In this document: positions 51,304 through 60,346 of the stretch, piece after piece
Position numbering within the stretch: the stretch's first letter is position 1
Layout: each line of letters starts with the position of its first letter
Assembly (NCBI GenBank): GCA_903927005.1
Contig: CAIYLH010000129.1
Span: forward strand, 1-64,000
Length of the DNA stretch: 64,000 nt
Direction of reading: 5' to 3'
Origin: an uncultured Pseudomonadota bacterium
Lineage (GTDB): Bacteria > Pseudomonadota > Gammaproteobacteria > Steroidobacterales > Steroidobacteraceae
The notes under the pieces: model-generated
Databases searched by the model: none
What the model saw: only the letters and a program-made list of their open reading frames with translations
What the model was told of the DNA's origin: nothing
Made by a program: the position numbers and the translations under genes

Positions 51304-52099
51304 ATCCGAACGGGAGCCGCTGGCCGAAGGCACGCTGATCTCGCACCTGCTCGAGCTCAGAACGCGCCTGATGCGCGCGCTGATCGCGGTGCTGCTGGTC
51401 GCCCTGCCCTGCATGGGCTACGCCAACGAACTGTTCGGGTTCATCGCCCGGCCGTTGCTGAAGGTGCTGCCGAAGGGCGCCTCGCTGATCTCGACCAGCG
51501 TGACCGCGCCGCTGCTGACGCCGTTCAAGCTCGCGTTCTACGTGGCATTGATCATCGCAATGCCGTACGTGCTGTTCCAGCTATGGTCATTCGTCGCCCC
51601 TGGCCTGTACCGCCACGAGAAGCGCTTTGCGATGCCGCTGCTGATCTCCAGCATCGTACTGTTCTATGCCGGCGTCTCGTTCGCTTATTTCATCGTGTTC
51701 CCGCTGATGTTCGCGTTCTTCACCGCGACCACCCCGACGGGCGTGCAGATGATGGCCGACATGACCCAGTACCTGGACTTCGTGCTGGTGCTGTTCGTCG
51801 CGTTTGGCCTGATGTTCGAGATTCCGGTGGCGATCGTGCTGCTGGTCTGGACCGGCCTCGTCAAGATCGAGACGCTACGCAAGAACCGCGGCTACGTGCT
51901 GATCGCGGTGTTCATTCAGGCCGCGGTCATCACCCCGCCGGACGTGATCTCACAGACGATGATGGCGCTGCCGATGTACGCCCTGTACGAGGTCGGCATC
52001 GTGATGGCCGGGATCCTGGCCAAGCGCAAGCTTGCCGAACGCGCCGCAGCCGCCGCTGCGGAGGCGGCCGCTGAAGCCGAAGCCGACGCTAGCCACTGA
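51290..52099 (+). CDS. tatC: Sec-independent translocase subunit TatC
   Basis: 269 aa, six membrane helices. Conserved HLLELRTRLMRALIAVLL at the N-terminus, the periplasmic loop with LISTSVTAPLLTPFKLAFYV and the FEIPVAIVLLVWTGLV helix. Binds twin-Arg signal peptides. ATG 51290 lies inside the tatB end. The C-terminus carries an Ala/Glu-rich tail. Ends before a hairpin. Confidence 0.95.
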   Translation: MANPESEREPLAEGTLISHLLELRTRLMRALIAVLLVALPCMGYANELFGFIARPLLKVLPKGASLISTSVTAPLLTPFKLAFYVALIIAMPYVLFQLWSFVAPGLYRHEKRFAMPLLISSIVLFYAGVSFAYFIVFPLMFAFFTATTPTGVQMMADMTQYLDFVLVLFVAFGLMFEIPVAIVLLVWTGLVKIETLRKNRGYVLIAVFIQAAVITPPDVISQTMMALPMYALYEVGIVMAGILAKRKLAERAAAAAAEAAAEAEADASH

Positions 52100-52105
52100 C
52101 CCTGG

Positions 52106-52122
52106 CGGGCGCCACGCGCCCG
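52106..52122. terminator. hairpin after tatC
   Basis: CGGGCGC - CAC - GCGCCCG, a 7-bp perfect stem 6 bp after the tatC stop. No T-run; probable end of the tat message. Confidence 0.5.
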
Positions 52123-52203
52123 CGGCGTTGCTAGTGCGGCGCGCCATACGGCACACTCGGGCAACTCCATGAGAGCCCACAACGGGCCGAAGGTCGCAGC
52201 AGA

Positions 52204-53706
52204 ATGACCCCGACTCCGGATTCCGGCACCGCCTTCTTTGGCCATCCCCGGGGACTTGCGACGCTTTTCCTCACCGAGTTCTTCGAGCGCTACAGCTACT
52301 ACGGCATGCGGGCGCTGCTCGTGCTGTTCCTGACCGCCGCGGTCGCGGACGGCGGCCTCGGCGTCGATGCGCTGACCGCCGGCGCCATCTACGGGCTCTA
52401 TACGAGCACCGCCTACCTGTGTGCCGTGCCGGGCGGCTGGATCGCAGACCGACTGCTCGGCCAGCAGAAGAGCGTGCTGTACGGCGGCATCCTGATTGCC
52501 ATCGGCAACTTCATGCTGGCCGTCCCGGCCGGCAACTTCTTCTACTTTGGGCTCATCGTCACGGCGCTCGGCACGGGACTGCTCAAGCCCAACGTCAGCG
52601 CGATCGTCGGCGAGCTGTATGCCGGCCAGCCAGGTACCCGGCGCGACGCAGGCTTCTCCATCTTCTACATGGGCATCAACCTGGGTGCCTGGATCGCGCC
52701 GCTGCTGTCCGGCACGATCGGCGAGACGCTCAGCTATCGCTGGGGGTTCTTCACCGTCGGCGTCGCCATGACCCTCGGTGTCCTGCAGTACCGCTCAACC
52801 GCCCGCCACCTCGGCGAAGCAGGTCTGACCCCGCACGGCACGACCCCCGCCGAGCGCACGCGCAGCTCACGCCTGCTATTGGTCGGCGTCATCGTGGTAG
52901 CAGCAGCTGTTGCACTTGTCGCCAGTGGCACCATTGCCGTCACTGCCGTGCAGCTGGCGGATGCTGCCCGCTGGTTCATGGTTGCGCTGGCAGTGCTGTT
53001 CTTCGGTGGCGTGCTGCTGTTTGGCAAGCTGGACGCGGCCGCGATCAAGCGCGTGCTGGTGATCATCGCGTTCATCGTCTGCGGTGCGCTGTTCTGGGCG
53101 GGCTTCGAGCAGGCTGGCTCCACCTTCAATCTGTTTGCGCGTGACCTGACCGACCGCTCGTTCGCCGGCGGGTGGTTCGCCGCGCACGAGCACCCGGCCA
53201 CCTGGTACCAGTCGGTCAACTCGGTCTTCATCATCCTGCTGTCGCCGTTCTTCGCCTGGGTGTGGATCGCACTCGGCCGCCGCAACCTCGACCCGTCGGC
53301 ACCGGTGAAGTTCGGCCTAGGTCTGATTCAGCTTGGCCTCGGCTTTGCGGTGCTGATCTTCGCCGCGAAGCTGATCATCGCGCACGGTGGCGGCAAGGTC
53401 GGGCCGCAATGGCTGATCGCGACCTACTTCCTGCATACCTGCGGCGAGCTGTGCCTGAGTCCGATCGGGCTGTCGAACGTCACCAAGCTCGCCCCGAAGC
53501 GCTTCGCCAGCCAGATGATGGGCATGTGGTTCCTCGGCACGGCGCTGGGGAACCTTGCGGCCGGGCAGATCGGTGGCCGCATCGGCAGCGATGTCTCGAC
53601 GATGCCGGCGGAGTTCCTGCAGATGACGATGTTCGCCGCAGGGCTCGGCCTGCTGATGCTCGTGCTATCGCCGTTGCTGCGCCGCTGGATGGGCGGCATC
53701 CGCTGA
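52204..53706 (+). CDS. POT/PTR family peptide MFS transporter
   Basis: 500 aa, about 14 membrane helices. Proton-coupled di/tripeptide uptake. The family motif EFFERYSYYGMRALLVLF (ExxERxxYYG) is at about 25-42; the second signature FSIFYMGINLGAWIAPLLSG is present. Followed by an OPT transporter at 29 bp, so the two may form a peptide-uptake unit. Confidence 0.93.
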   Translation: MTPTPDSGTAFFGHPRGLATLFLTEFFERYSYYGMRALLVLFLTAAVADGGLGVDALTAGAIYGLYTSTAYLCAVPGGWIADRLLGQQKSVLYGGILIAIGNFMLAVPAGNFFYFGLIVTALGTGLLKPNVSAIVGELYAGQPGTRRDAGFSIFYMGINLGAWIAPLLSGTIGETLSYRWGFFTVGVAMTLGVLQYRSTARHLGEAGLTPHGTTPAERTRSSRLLLVGVIVVAAAVALVASGTIAVTAVQLADAARWFMVALAVLFFGGVLLFGKLDAAAIKRVLVIIAFIVCGALFWAGFEQAGSTFNLFARDLTDRSFAGGWFAAHEHPATWYQSVNSVFIILLSPFFAWVWIALGRRNLDPSAPVKFGLGLIQLGLGFAVLIFAAKLIIAHGGGKVGPQWLIATYFLHTCGELCLSPIGLSNVTKLAPKRFASQMMGMWFLGTALGNLAAGQIGGRIGSDVSTMPAEFLQMTMFAAGLGLLMLVLSPLLRRWMGGIR

Positions 53707-53735
53707 GCTGATCTACCGCTAACCGGAGAGAGCCG

Positions 53736-55652
53736 ATGAACGACGTCCCGCAGCTGTCGCTACGCGCCGTGTTGCTGTCGATCGCCCTGACCGTGGTGCT
53801 CGCCGCCGCGAACGCCTACCTCGGGTTGTTCGCGGGCCTGACGGTCGCGACCGCGATCCCGGCAGCGGTCGTGTCGATGGGTGTGCTACGCCTGCTCGGG
53901 CGGACCAGCATTCTCGAAAACAACATCGTCGCAACGGGCGCCTCGGCGGGTTCTTCGATCGCGGCGGGCACGGTGTTTACGCTGCCCGCTCTGATCATTC
54001 TGGGTCACTGGAGCCGCTTCGATTACTGGTGGGTGTTCGCCATCATTGGCCTTGGCGGGCTACTGGGCGTGCTGTTCTCGGTGCCGCTGCGGCGCACATT
54101 GATCATCGACCAGGAACTGCAGTTTCCGGAAGGCGTCGCGACCGCGGAGCTGCTGCGCGCAGGCAGCGACAGCAGCAGCGCCGGCGGCGCCAAACTGCTG
54201 GGGCTGGCGGCGCTCGCAGGCGCCGTGTTCAAGCTGGTGATGTCGGGGCTGCGCTTCGTCCCCGAGTCGTTCACGCTCGCCCGCTACCTGGGCAGTCGCA
54301 CGATCGCCTATGCGGGAGTCAACCTCTCGCCGGCGCTGTTAGGCGTCGGCTACATCGTCGGCCTGAACGTCGGCGTGGTCATGATCGGTGGTGGCTTGCT
54401 CGCGTGGTGGCTGTTCATCCCGATCTACAACACGTTCCTATTCGACCACGACCCAGCGCTGCTGGTACGTCTGGCAGGCGTAGACGCGGAAACCGCGGCG
54501 GGCCTGATCTGGACCACCAAGGTGCGCTATATCGGCGTCGGCGCGATGCTGGTGGGAGGCCTGTGGGCACTGTGGACACTGCGCTCATCGCTGCTGTCGG
54601 GCGTGAAGAGCGGCCTGAGCATCGGCGGCAGCCGCGACGCGGTCGACGACACCGAGCGTGACCTGCCGATGGCGGCCATCCTGATTGGCATCGTGCTGTT
54701 CGTATTGCCGCTGTTCGCGCTGTACTACGCGGTCGTCGGCAGCTTCGGCATCGCCGCAGCGATGGCAGTCATCATGATTGTCGCGGGCTTTGTGTTCTCG
54801 TCCGTCAGCGGCTACATGGCCGGGCTGGTCGGCTCGTCCAACAACCCCGTCTCAGGCATCACGATCTCGACGATCCTGTTCGCCTCGCTGGTACTGCTCG
54901 GCTTCCTCGGTGCCGGCAGCACGGTGGGCCCGGTAGCTGCGATCCTGATCGGTGCAGTCACCTGCAGCGCGGCGGCGGTGGCCGGCGACAACCTGCAGGA
55001 CCTCAAGGCCGGCCGGCTGATCGGGGCAACGCCCTGGCGCCAGCAGGTGATGCTGGCCATCGGCGCGGTCTCTGGCGCGGCGATCATGGCGCCCGTACTG
55101 AACCTGCTGCTGGAAGCCTATGGCATCGGCACCCCGGCGCATGAGGGCGTGCGCGCGCTAAGCGCGCCGCAGGCGACACTGATGGCTGCCGTCGCGCAGG
55201 GTATCTTCGGTGGCGGCCTGCCGTGGGACATGATCATCCTCGGTGGGCTGGTCGGCGTGGCGGTGATCGCGCTCGATCTGCTGCTTGCGCAGCGCGGCGT
55301 GCGCTGGCGCACGCCGGTGCTGGCGGTGGCGGTCGGCATCTACCTGCCACTGGAATATACGAGTCCCATCTTCCTCGGCGGCCTGCTCGCTGAGCTGGCC
55401 GATCGCTGGCACGCACGGGGCGCCGGCGGGGATCTGGAGAAGGCTCGCCGCTCGGGCCTGCTGTTCGCGTCAGGCCTGATCGCCGGCGAAGCGATCATTG
55501 GCGTGCTGATCGCGATTCCGATCGTCCTGACCGGCAACGTCAACGTGCTGGCACTGCCTGAAGCGCTGCATTGTGGTCAGTGGCTGGGGCTAGGCGGTCT
55601 CGCGCTCGTCGCGTGGTGGCTGTATCGCAGCGCGACCAGCGGTGCAGACTGA
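53736..55652 (+). CDS. OPT family oligopeptide transporter
   Basis: 638 aa with about 14-16 membrane helices. Typical OPT parts: NAYLGLFAGLTVATAIPAAV near the N-terminus, the QELQFPEGVATAELLRAG loop and GDNLQDLKAGRLIGATPWRQ. Takes up oligopeptides or peptide-like metal chelates with protons; substrate unknown. Shine-Dalgarno GGAGAG before ATG 53736. Lies between the POT and EamA genes. Confidence 0.92.
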   Translation: MNDVPQLSLRAVLLSIALTVVLAAANAYLGLFAGLTVATAIPAAVVSMGVLRLLGRTSILENNIVATGASAGSSIAAGTVFTLPALIILGHWSRFDYWWVFAIIGLGGLLGVLFSVPLRRTLIIDQELQFPEGVATAELLRAGSDSSSAGGAKLLGLAALAGAVFKLVMSGLRFVPESFTLARYLGSRTIAYAGVNLSPALLGVGYIVGLNVGVVMIGGGLLAWWLFIPIYNTFLFDHDPALLVRLAGVDAETAAGLIWTTKVRYIGVGAMLVGGLWALWTLRSSLLSGVKSGLSIGGSRDAVDDTERDLPMAAILIGIVLFVLPLFALYYAVVGSFGIAAAMAVIMIVAGFVFSSVSGYMAGLVGSSNNPVSGITISTILFASLVLLGFLGAGSTVGPVAAILIGAVTCSAAAVAGDNLQDLKAGRLIGATPWRQQVMLAIGAVSGAAIMAPVLNLLLEAYGIGTPAHEGVRALSAPQATLMAAVAQGIFGGGLPWDMIILGGLVGVAVIALDLLLAQRGVRWRTPVLAVAVGIYLPLEYTSPIFLGGLLAELADRWHARGAGGDLEKARRSGLLFASGLIAGEAIIGVLIAIPIVLTGNVNVLALPEALHCGQWLGLGGLALVAWWLYRSATSGAD

Positions 55653-55713
55653 TGCCAAGGGCAGCGCGAGGCGCGTAGCATGCCGGGGCTCCACCTCACG
55701 CTGACGCCGCGCC

Positions 55714-56643
55714 ATGCCCCGCTCCCGCCCGCCCCTGCCGCTCGTCGCCGCGTACGCAGCGGTGTACCTGGTGTGGGGCTCCAGCTTCGCGGTCACCAAG
55801 TTCATGGTGCACACGCTGCCGCCGTTACTGGCAGGCGGCGTGCGCTTTGTCGTTGCGGGCCTGCTGATGGTCGGCTTCGCCACCCTGCGCGGGGCTGCGA
55901 TCCCGCGCGCTGCGCTTGAGTGGCGGCATGTAGCGCTGATGGCGCTGTTTCACGTGGTGCTGTCGGCCGGCGTCAACATCTTTGCGATGCCGCACGTGGC
56001 CTCGAACCAGTCAGCGCTGTTGAACGCCACCGCAGCGCTGTGGATACCGTTACTCGGCGCGCTCGGCCGCGATCCCCATCCGCTAACAGCGCGCGTCTCA
56101 GCTGGACTTGCCATCGGTTTCGTCGGCACCGGCTTCCTGCTTTGGCCACACGGCGGCTTTAGTCTCGCCAACTTCGGCTGGCAGCTGCTGGTGGTGGGCG
56201 CCTGTTTCAGCTGGGCGATAGGCACCCGCTATTTCCGCTTAGTGCACACGACCACGCCGATCATCATGTTCTTCGCACTGGAGATGCTGGTCGGCGGACT
56301 GGCGCTGTCAGCCGCGGGGCTTGCCGCGGGAGAGGCGCCACGCTGGCACCCGGACGGACCGAGCGTGGCAGCGCTTGGGTTCCTGACGCTATTCAGTTCG
56401 TGCCTTACCTACACGGCATTTGGCTATCTGATGAGTCATACGACGCCGGCACAGCTGTCGACCTACGCCTACGTGAACCCGGCGATCGCGGCACTGGTCG
56501 GCTGGCTGGTGCTAGGCGAGCGGATGTCGCCGACGCAGATGGTGGGAATGGCAGTCGTCCTGGCCGGCGTTGTGCTGGTGTCCCTACCAGACGGACGCTC
56601 GTCACCGGCGCGCGATGCAGAGCTGGCCGAACCCCCCGGCTGA
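55714..56643 (+). CDS. EamA family (DMT) transporter
   Basis: 309 aa with 10 membrane helices in two EamA repeats (VYLVWGSSFAVTKFMVHTLP at the start of the first; the second begins near WQLLVVGACFSWAIG). DMT exporters typically move amino acids or metabolites. The end is GWLVLGERMSPTQMVGMAVV, then a short polar tail. Same strand as POT and OPT, 61 bp after the OPT gene. Confidence 0.9.
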   Translation: MPRSRPPLPLVAAYAAVYLVWGSSFAVTKFMVHTLPPLLAGGVRFVVAGLLMVGFATLRGAAIPRAALEWRHVALMALFHVVLSAGVNIFAMPHVASNQSALLNATAALWIPLLGALGRDPHPLTARVSAGLAIGFVGTGFLLWPHGGFSLANFGWQLLVVGACFSWAIGTRYFRLVHTTTPIIMFFALEMLVGGLALSAAGLAAGEAPRWHPDGPSVAALGFLTLFSSCLTYTAFGYLMSHTTPAQLSTYAYVNPAIAALVGWLVLGERMSPTQMVGMAVVLAGVVLVSLPDGRSSPARDAELAEPPG

Positions 56644-56646
56644 AGC

Positions 56647-56988
56647 TCAGGCGCGCGCCAGCGCGCCGCCGATCCACGACACCACGCTGACAATGAGCGA
56701 CGTGCCAAGCGCCGCCCAAAAGCTGTCCAGGCGCATCCCCGGCAGCAGCCAGGCGACGCAGGCCACCATCGCGGCGTTGATCACCAGCAGGAAAAGACCG
56801 AGCGTGACCACCGTGATCGGCAATGTCAGCACGATGAACAGCGGCCGCACGAAGGCATTGATCAGGCCCAGGACGGCGCCGGCAAGTAGCAGGCTCGCTG
56901 CATTGTCGAAGCGCAGGCCGCCGACGAAGTAGGTCGCGACCCAAAATCCTATCGCGGCGAATGCGCCGCGCATCAGGATGGCATTCAT
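56647..56988 (-). CDS. phage holin family 4 (DUF360-like) membrane protein
   Basis: 113 aa with four membrane helices (MRGAFAAIGFWVATYFVGGL; LLLAGAVLGLINAFVRPLF; VVTLGLFLLVINAAMVACV; a last one near the C-terminus). The NAFVRPLFIVLTLPITVVTL part is the mark of this widespread family (Phage_holin_4_2). Despite the name, it is not evidence of a prophage. Function unknown. Convergent with the EamA gene. Confidence 0.88.
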   Translation of the reverse strand: MNAILMRGAFAAIGFWVATYFVGGLRFDNAASLLLAGAVLGLINAFVRPLFIVLTLPITVVTLGLFLLVINAAMVACVAWLLPGMRLDSFWAALGTSLIVSVVSWIGGALARA

Positions 56989-57013
56989 AGACTGATCTCC
57001 CCTACGACGCGGC

Positions 57014-58348
57014 CTAGCGATAGCGCAAGCCGCGGTGGATCACGAGCTCGACGTCCTGCAGGCGCGCTATGTGCCGGAGCAGGTCGCCACGGACGGCGAT
57101 GATATCTGCGATCTTGCCCGGCGTGATGCTGCCGGTATCCGCATCGATCCCCAGTACCATGGCGGCGTCCAGGGTCGCCGCACGAATAGCCTCGGCCGGG
57201 GTCAGATGCGCTTCCAGCACCAGAGCCTCAACCTCCTGCCAGCTGGCACGGGCCGGCAGCTGGGCCGGTTCGCCCGCATCGGAGCCGAGCACGAAGCGGG
57301 CGCCGGCAGCACGGGCAAGCTGCAATCGCCGCGCGAGCACCGCCCGGCGCAGCGCCGGGGTCTCCAGGTCGATTTGCGTCACAAGATCGCCGAGCGAGCG
57401 GCGCACGTCTTCCGCAACGATCAGCGGCATGCCCTCGTACAGCCGCGGATCCGCCAGCGGCCCTGCGTCGAGGCGCAGCCACTCGTAATTCGTCAGCACC
57501 GAGGCGCCAACGCTCCAGGGTACCGGCGCGCCATGAGCGGCGCGACTGCGCAGCGCGGCGAGGGCTTCCTCCGGCAGCGTCTCGGCAATACCGCTGCCGA
57601 GCCCGATCAGGCCCGTTGCGCCGGCATCAAGCGCGCGGGCGATGTCGGCATCAGCGTGTACTTCGGCATACCAGCGAAGGGCGGCCGCGCGGGTCGCCTG
57701 GTCAATCGCAGCGAGCTCGGCATCGCTGAGGCTCTCTGCGCCGCCTACAACGACAAAGTCGGCGCCGGCACGGACCAGTCGCTCGACACGCGCACGCGCG
57801 TCAGCGGCACCTTCGACCGGCCAGTGGCGGGCACGATCGTGAGTCGGCGGATCGCGCTCCAGAGTCGGTCCTGCCACATACAGCGTCGGTCCGGGAATGC
57901 GACGCATTGCGATGCGCTCCCGAATCGCGATAGCCGCTTCCAGCGGCGAGCCGACATCGCGGGCCGAGGTGACGCCTGCGTGCAGCAGTTGCTCGGCGGC
58001 CGCAGGCATTACGACGCGCTCCAGCAGCGGCAGGTAGGCCTCCCGCCAGCGCGTACGACTCGCGTGACCTAGCTCGGTGAGGTGGACCTGCAGATCGATC
58101 AGGCCCGGCAGCACGGTCATGCCGTCCAAGGGCACGATCTCCGCGTCTTCTGGAATCGCGACCATGCCACGGCGACCGACGGCGGAGATCCGCTCGCCGT
58201 CGATGACAATCACGCTGTCGGCGAGCGCTGGTCCGCCGTAGCCGTCGAGCAGCGTCGCACCGACCAGCGCGCGCGGCGCGCCGAGCGCTACCGGCGCAAG
58301 CATCCACAGCCAGAGTACGAGCAGCAGTCGCCGTGGCGTGGACCTCAT
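57014..58348 (-). CDS. exported amidohydrolase family protein
   Basis: 444 aa with a Sec signal (RLLLVLWLWMLAPVALGAPRA) and an imidazolonepropionase-like amidohydrolase fold. VLPGLIDLQVHLTE is the first metal motif, but reads QVHL where active enzymes have DxHxH, so the second His is missing. The rest (VHADADIARALDAGATGL; LGSDAG; ITPGKIADIIAVRGD) is normal, including the C-terminal Asp motif. It may use one metal or be inactive. The ATG overlaps the SRPBCC stop (ATGA). Confidence 0.85.
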   Translation of the reverse strand: MRSTPRRLLLVLWLWMLAPVALGAPRALVGATLLDGYGGPALADSVIVIDGERISAVGRRGMVAIPEDAEIVPLDGMTVLPGLIDLQVHLTELGHASRTRWREAYLPLLERVVMPAAAEQLLHAGVTSARDVGSPLEAAIAIRERIAMRRIPGPTLYVAGPTLERDPPTHDRARHWPVEGAADARARVERLVRAGADFVVVGGAESLSDAELAAIDQATRAAALRWYAEVHADADIARALDAGATGLIGLGSGIAETLPEEALAALRSRAAHGAPVPWSVGASVLTNYEWLRLDAGPLADPRLYEGMPLIVAEDVRRSLGDLVTQIDLETPALRRAVLARRLQLARAAGARFVLGSDAGEPAQLPARASWQEVEALVLEAHLTPAEAIRAATLDAAMVLGIDADTGSITPGKIADIIAVRGDLLRHIARLQDVELVIHRGLRYR

Positions 58349-58788
58349 CGGGTCGGGGGTGTCGGTGGGTTCTCGAGCAGCTTCTTCAGGCTGTCGAGCC
58401 AGTACGCCCAACCGCGACGCACCCACAGGTATTCTTCGTCCCAGTCGTGTGAGGAAGGCATGCCGCTGCCCAGAACGCGCACGACGGTATTCTTGTCCTT
58501 ACCATCGAACATGAGGTCCTCGACCAGCGGACCGCCGGACGGCAGGCCCGGATCGGTCAGGTAGATCAGCCGCAGACGCCGACCGGGCTCCCAGACGTCG
58601 ATCAGCGCATCCCTGACCCGGCCGTCGCGCAGGCGCACACGATAGGCGCCGCCAGTATGTGGTTCGATGGTCGCTTCGGGGCCATACCAGCGAGTGACCA
58701 TCAACGGCTCGGTGCACGCCATGAAGACGTGCGCGGGCGTTTGGGTGATCTCGACCGACTGCAGGTAACCGCGCGGGGCGCTGAGCAT
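58345..58788 (-). CDS. SRPBCC (AHSA1-like) domain protein
   Basis: 147 aa. The START-like fold is seen in SVEITQTPAHVFMACTEPLMVTRWYGPEA, read in two parts, then EPHTGGAYRVRLRDGR and LMFDGKDKNTVVRV, and the C-terminal helix WVRRGWAYWLDSLKKLLE. Binds an unknown hydrophobic ligand or client. ATG 58788 is my choice; ATG 58860 would add 24 residues. Operon with the amidohydrolase. Confidence 0.82.
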   Translation of the reverse strand: MLSAPRGYLQSVEITQTPAHVFMACTEPLMVTRWYGPEATIEPHTGGAYRVRLRDGRVRDALIDVWEPGRRLRLIYLTDPGLPSGGPLVEDLMFDGKDKNTVVRVLGSGMPSSHDWDEEYLWVRRGWAYWLDSLKKLLENPPTPPTR

Positions 58789-58887
58789 GGGGCGTCCGGG
58801 AATGTGACGGTGTATTCTGCCCGCTGGCTGTGCGGCCCGGAAGGGCACTGTAGAACTCATAGAAAACCACCGAGGGGGGATTAGGAA

Positions 58888-59277
58888 ATGAACCTGGTTT
58901 ACATCGTCATGGGACTTGCGCTTGTCCAGTACCTTTACTTCGGCTTCGCCGTCGGCAGCGCCCGCGGCCGCTATGGAGTGCCGGCGCCCGCCTCCTCCGG
59001 CCATGAAATGTTCGATCGCTACAACCGCGTCCACATGAACACGCTAGAGTTGCTCGTCGTGCTCGTGCCAGCACTACCGCTGTTTGCGTACTACATCAGC
59101 CCGACCTGGGCCGCCGCGCTGGGCGCCGTCTACCTGGTCGGTCGGTTCGTGTACTTCTTCAGCTACATCAAAGATCCCAAGACGCGCGGTGCCGGCTACG
59201 GTCTGTCGTTCCTACCGGTCGCCATCTTGCTGCTCGGCGGCCTCGGTGGCGCGATCGCCGTACAGTTTCGAGGCTAG
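58888..59277 (+). CDS. MAPEG family membrane protein
   Basis: 129 aa with four membrane helices. Conserved RYNRVHMNTLELLVVLVPAL and LVGRFVYFFSYIKDPKTRG are the marks of bacterial MAPEG proteins (glutathione transferase/eicosanoid-type). May conjugate glutathione to lipophilic substrates; the substrate is unknown. GAGGGGGGA before ATG 58888. Divergent from the SRPBCC gene. Confidence 0.9.
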   Translation: MNLVYIVMGLALVQYLYFGFAVGSARGRYGVPAPASSGHEMFDRYNRVHMNTLELLVVLVPALPLFAYYISPTWAAALGAVYLVGRFVYFFSYIKDPKTRGAGYGLSFLPVAILLLGGLGGAIAVQFRG

Positions 59278-59280
59278 CGG

Positions 59281-60327
59281 CTAGGCACTGGGCACGACCG
59301 CAGTCGCTGCGTTCGCGCGCAGCACGCGGTCGCGCTCCAGGCGGCGTTCCGCAGCAGCGAGCAACGCTGGCGCCGACCGCCCGTCACGCGGCACGGACGC
59401 TATTCCCACGCTGATCGTACAGCGAACGTGTCGCGCACCCACCGCCAGCGTCGTCGCATAGATTGCATGGCGGATGCGCTGCGCCGCCACCAGCGCGGAC
59501 GCGGCATCCGAACCGCTTAGCAATATCGCAAATTCGTCACCGCCGATGCGCGCGGCCCGGTCGGTCTGGCGCAGCACCCGCCGCAGCACGTCCGCCACGA
59601 GCTTGAGTGCGGCATTGCCGGCCTCCTGACCGTGTAGTTCATTCAGTCGTCGCGTGCCGGTCAGGTCCAGCACCAGCAGTGCTGTCGGCAGATCACGCCG
59701 CGTCGCCATCGTGACCTCTTCCTGCAGCGCCTCCATGAACGCACGGCGGCCAGCGAGCCCCGTCAGTGCATCACCGTCGGCGAGCGCGGCGGCGCGGCGG
59801 CGCGCCGACGACAATGCGCCGCCAAGCTCCGAGGTCAGCCACGCGACGATCACAAGCGGCGCGATCGCAAGCGCGGTACGGCCCGCGAATGCGGCGGAAC
59901 GCAGCGGCAAGTCGGCGTCGGCTACGATCGCGCCAATGCTGATCGCGCCGATCGCGACTACCAGCGGGGCGAGCCGTGCCGCCGTGAGTACGAGGCCGGC
60001 GAGCACCACCGGCAACAGGTACAGCGTCTGCAGCGGACTTGCATCCGCGCCGGTCATCCAGACCACGTAGCCGATGAAAACAACCATGGACCAGGCCTGC
60101 AGCTCGATGCGCAAGCGCGCATCTTTCGGCAACTGTGGCAGGCGTAGCGTGACACCCGTGACGGCAAAAGCTACCGCAGCCAGCCACACAGGGCGCGCAT
60201 CGGCCAGCGTCGCGGTCGCATACAGCACGCCGATCAACAGCACCAGCCAGTCCGCGGCCGTAACGTGTCGAACCAGGCCGTCGAGTTCGCGGTCAGGCGT
60301 ATTCGTCGGATGGGGCATATCTGTCAC
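59281..60327 (-). CDS. diguanylate cyclase with membrane sensor
   Basis: 348 aa. About five or six membrane helices (about 25-165), then a GGDEF domain at about 190-340 with the intact motif RIGGDEFAILLSG (about 260). No RxxD inhibitory site is clear four residues before (QTDRAARIGGDEF has RA..; not RxxD at the usual place). Should make c-di-GMP. GTG 60327 or ATG 60318 may be the start. It follows the GGDEF-EAL gene by 19 bp, so cyclase and hydrolase are likely co-expressed. Confidence 0.9.
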   Translation of the reverse strand: MTDMPHPTNTPDRELDGLVRHVTAADWLVLLIGVLYATATLADARPVWLAAVAFAVTGVTLRLPQLPKDARLRIELQAWSMVVFIGYVVWMTGADASPLQTLYLLPVVLAGLVLTAARLAPLVVAIGAISIGAIVADADLPLRSAAFAGRTALAIAPLVIVAWLTSELGGALSSARRRAAALADGDALTGLAGRRAFMEALQEEVTMATRRDLPTALLVLDLTGTRRLNELHGQEAGNAALKLVADVLRRVLRQTDRAARIGGDEFAILLSGSDAASALVAAQRIRHAIYATTLAVGARHVRCTISVGIASVPRDGRSAPALLAAAERRLERDRVLRANAATAVVPSA

Positions 60328-60346
60328 GATGGGCAGGCAAAGACGG

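Noticed and set aside
56647-56988. Prophage suggested by the holin family name
   Set aside because: The family is common in non-phage contexts; no lysin, terminase, capsid or integrase genes are nearby. The same holds for the YqjE-like protein at 19638-20027.
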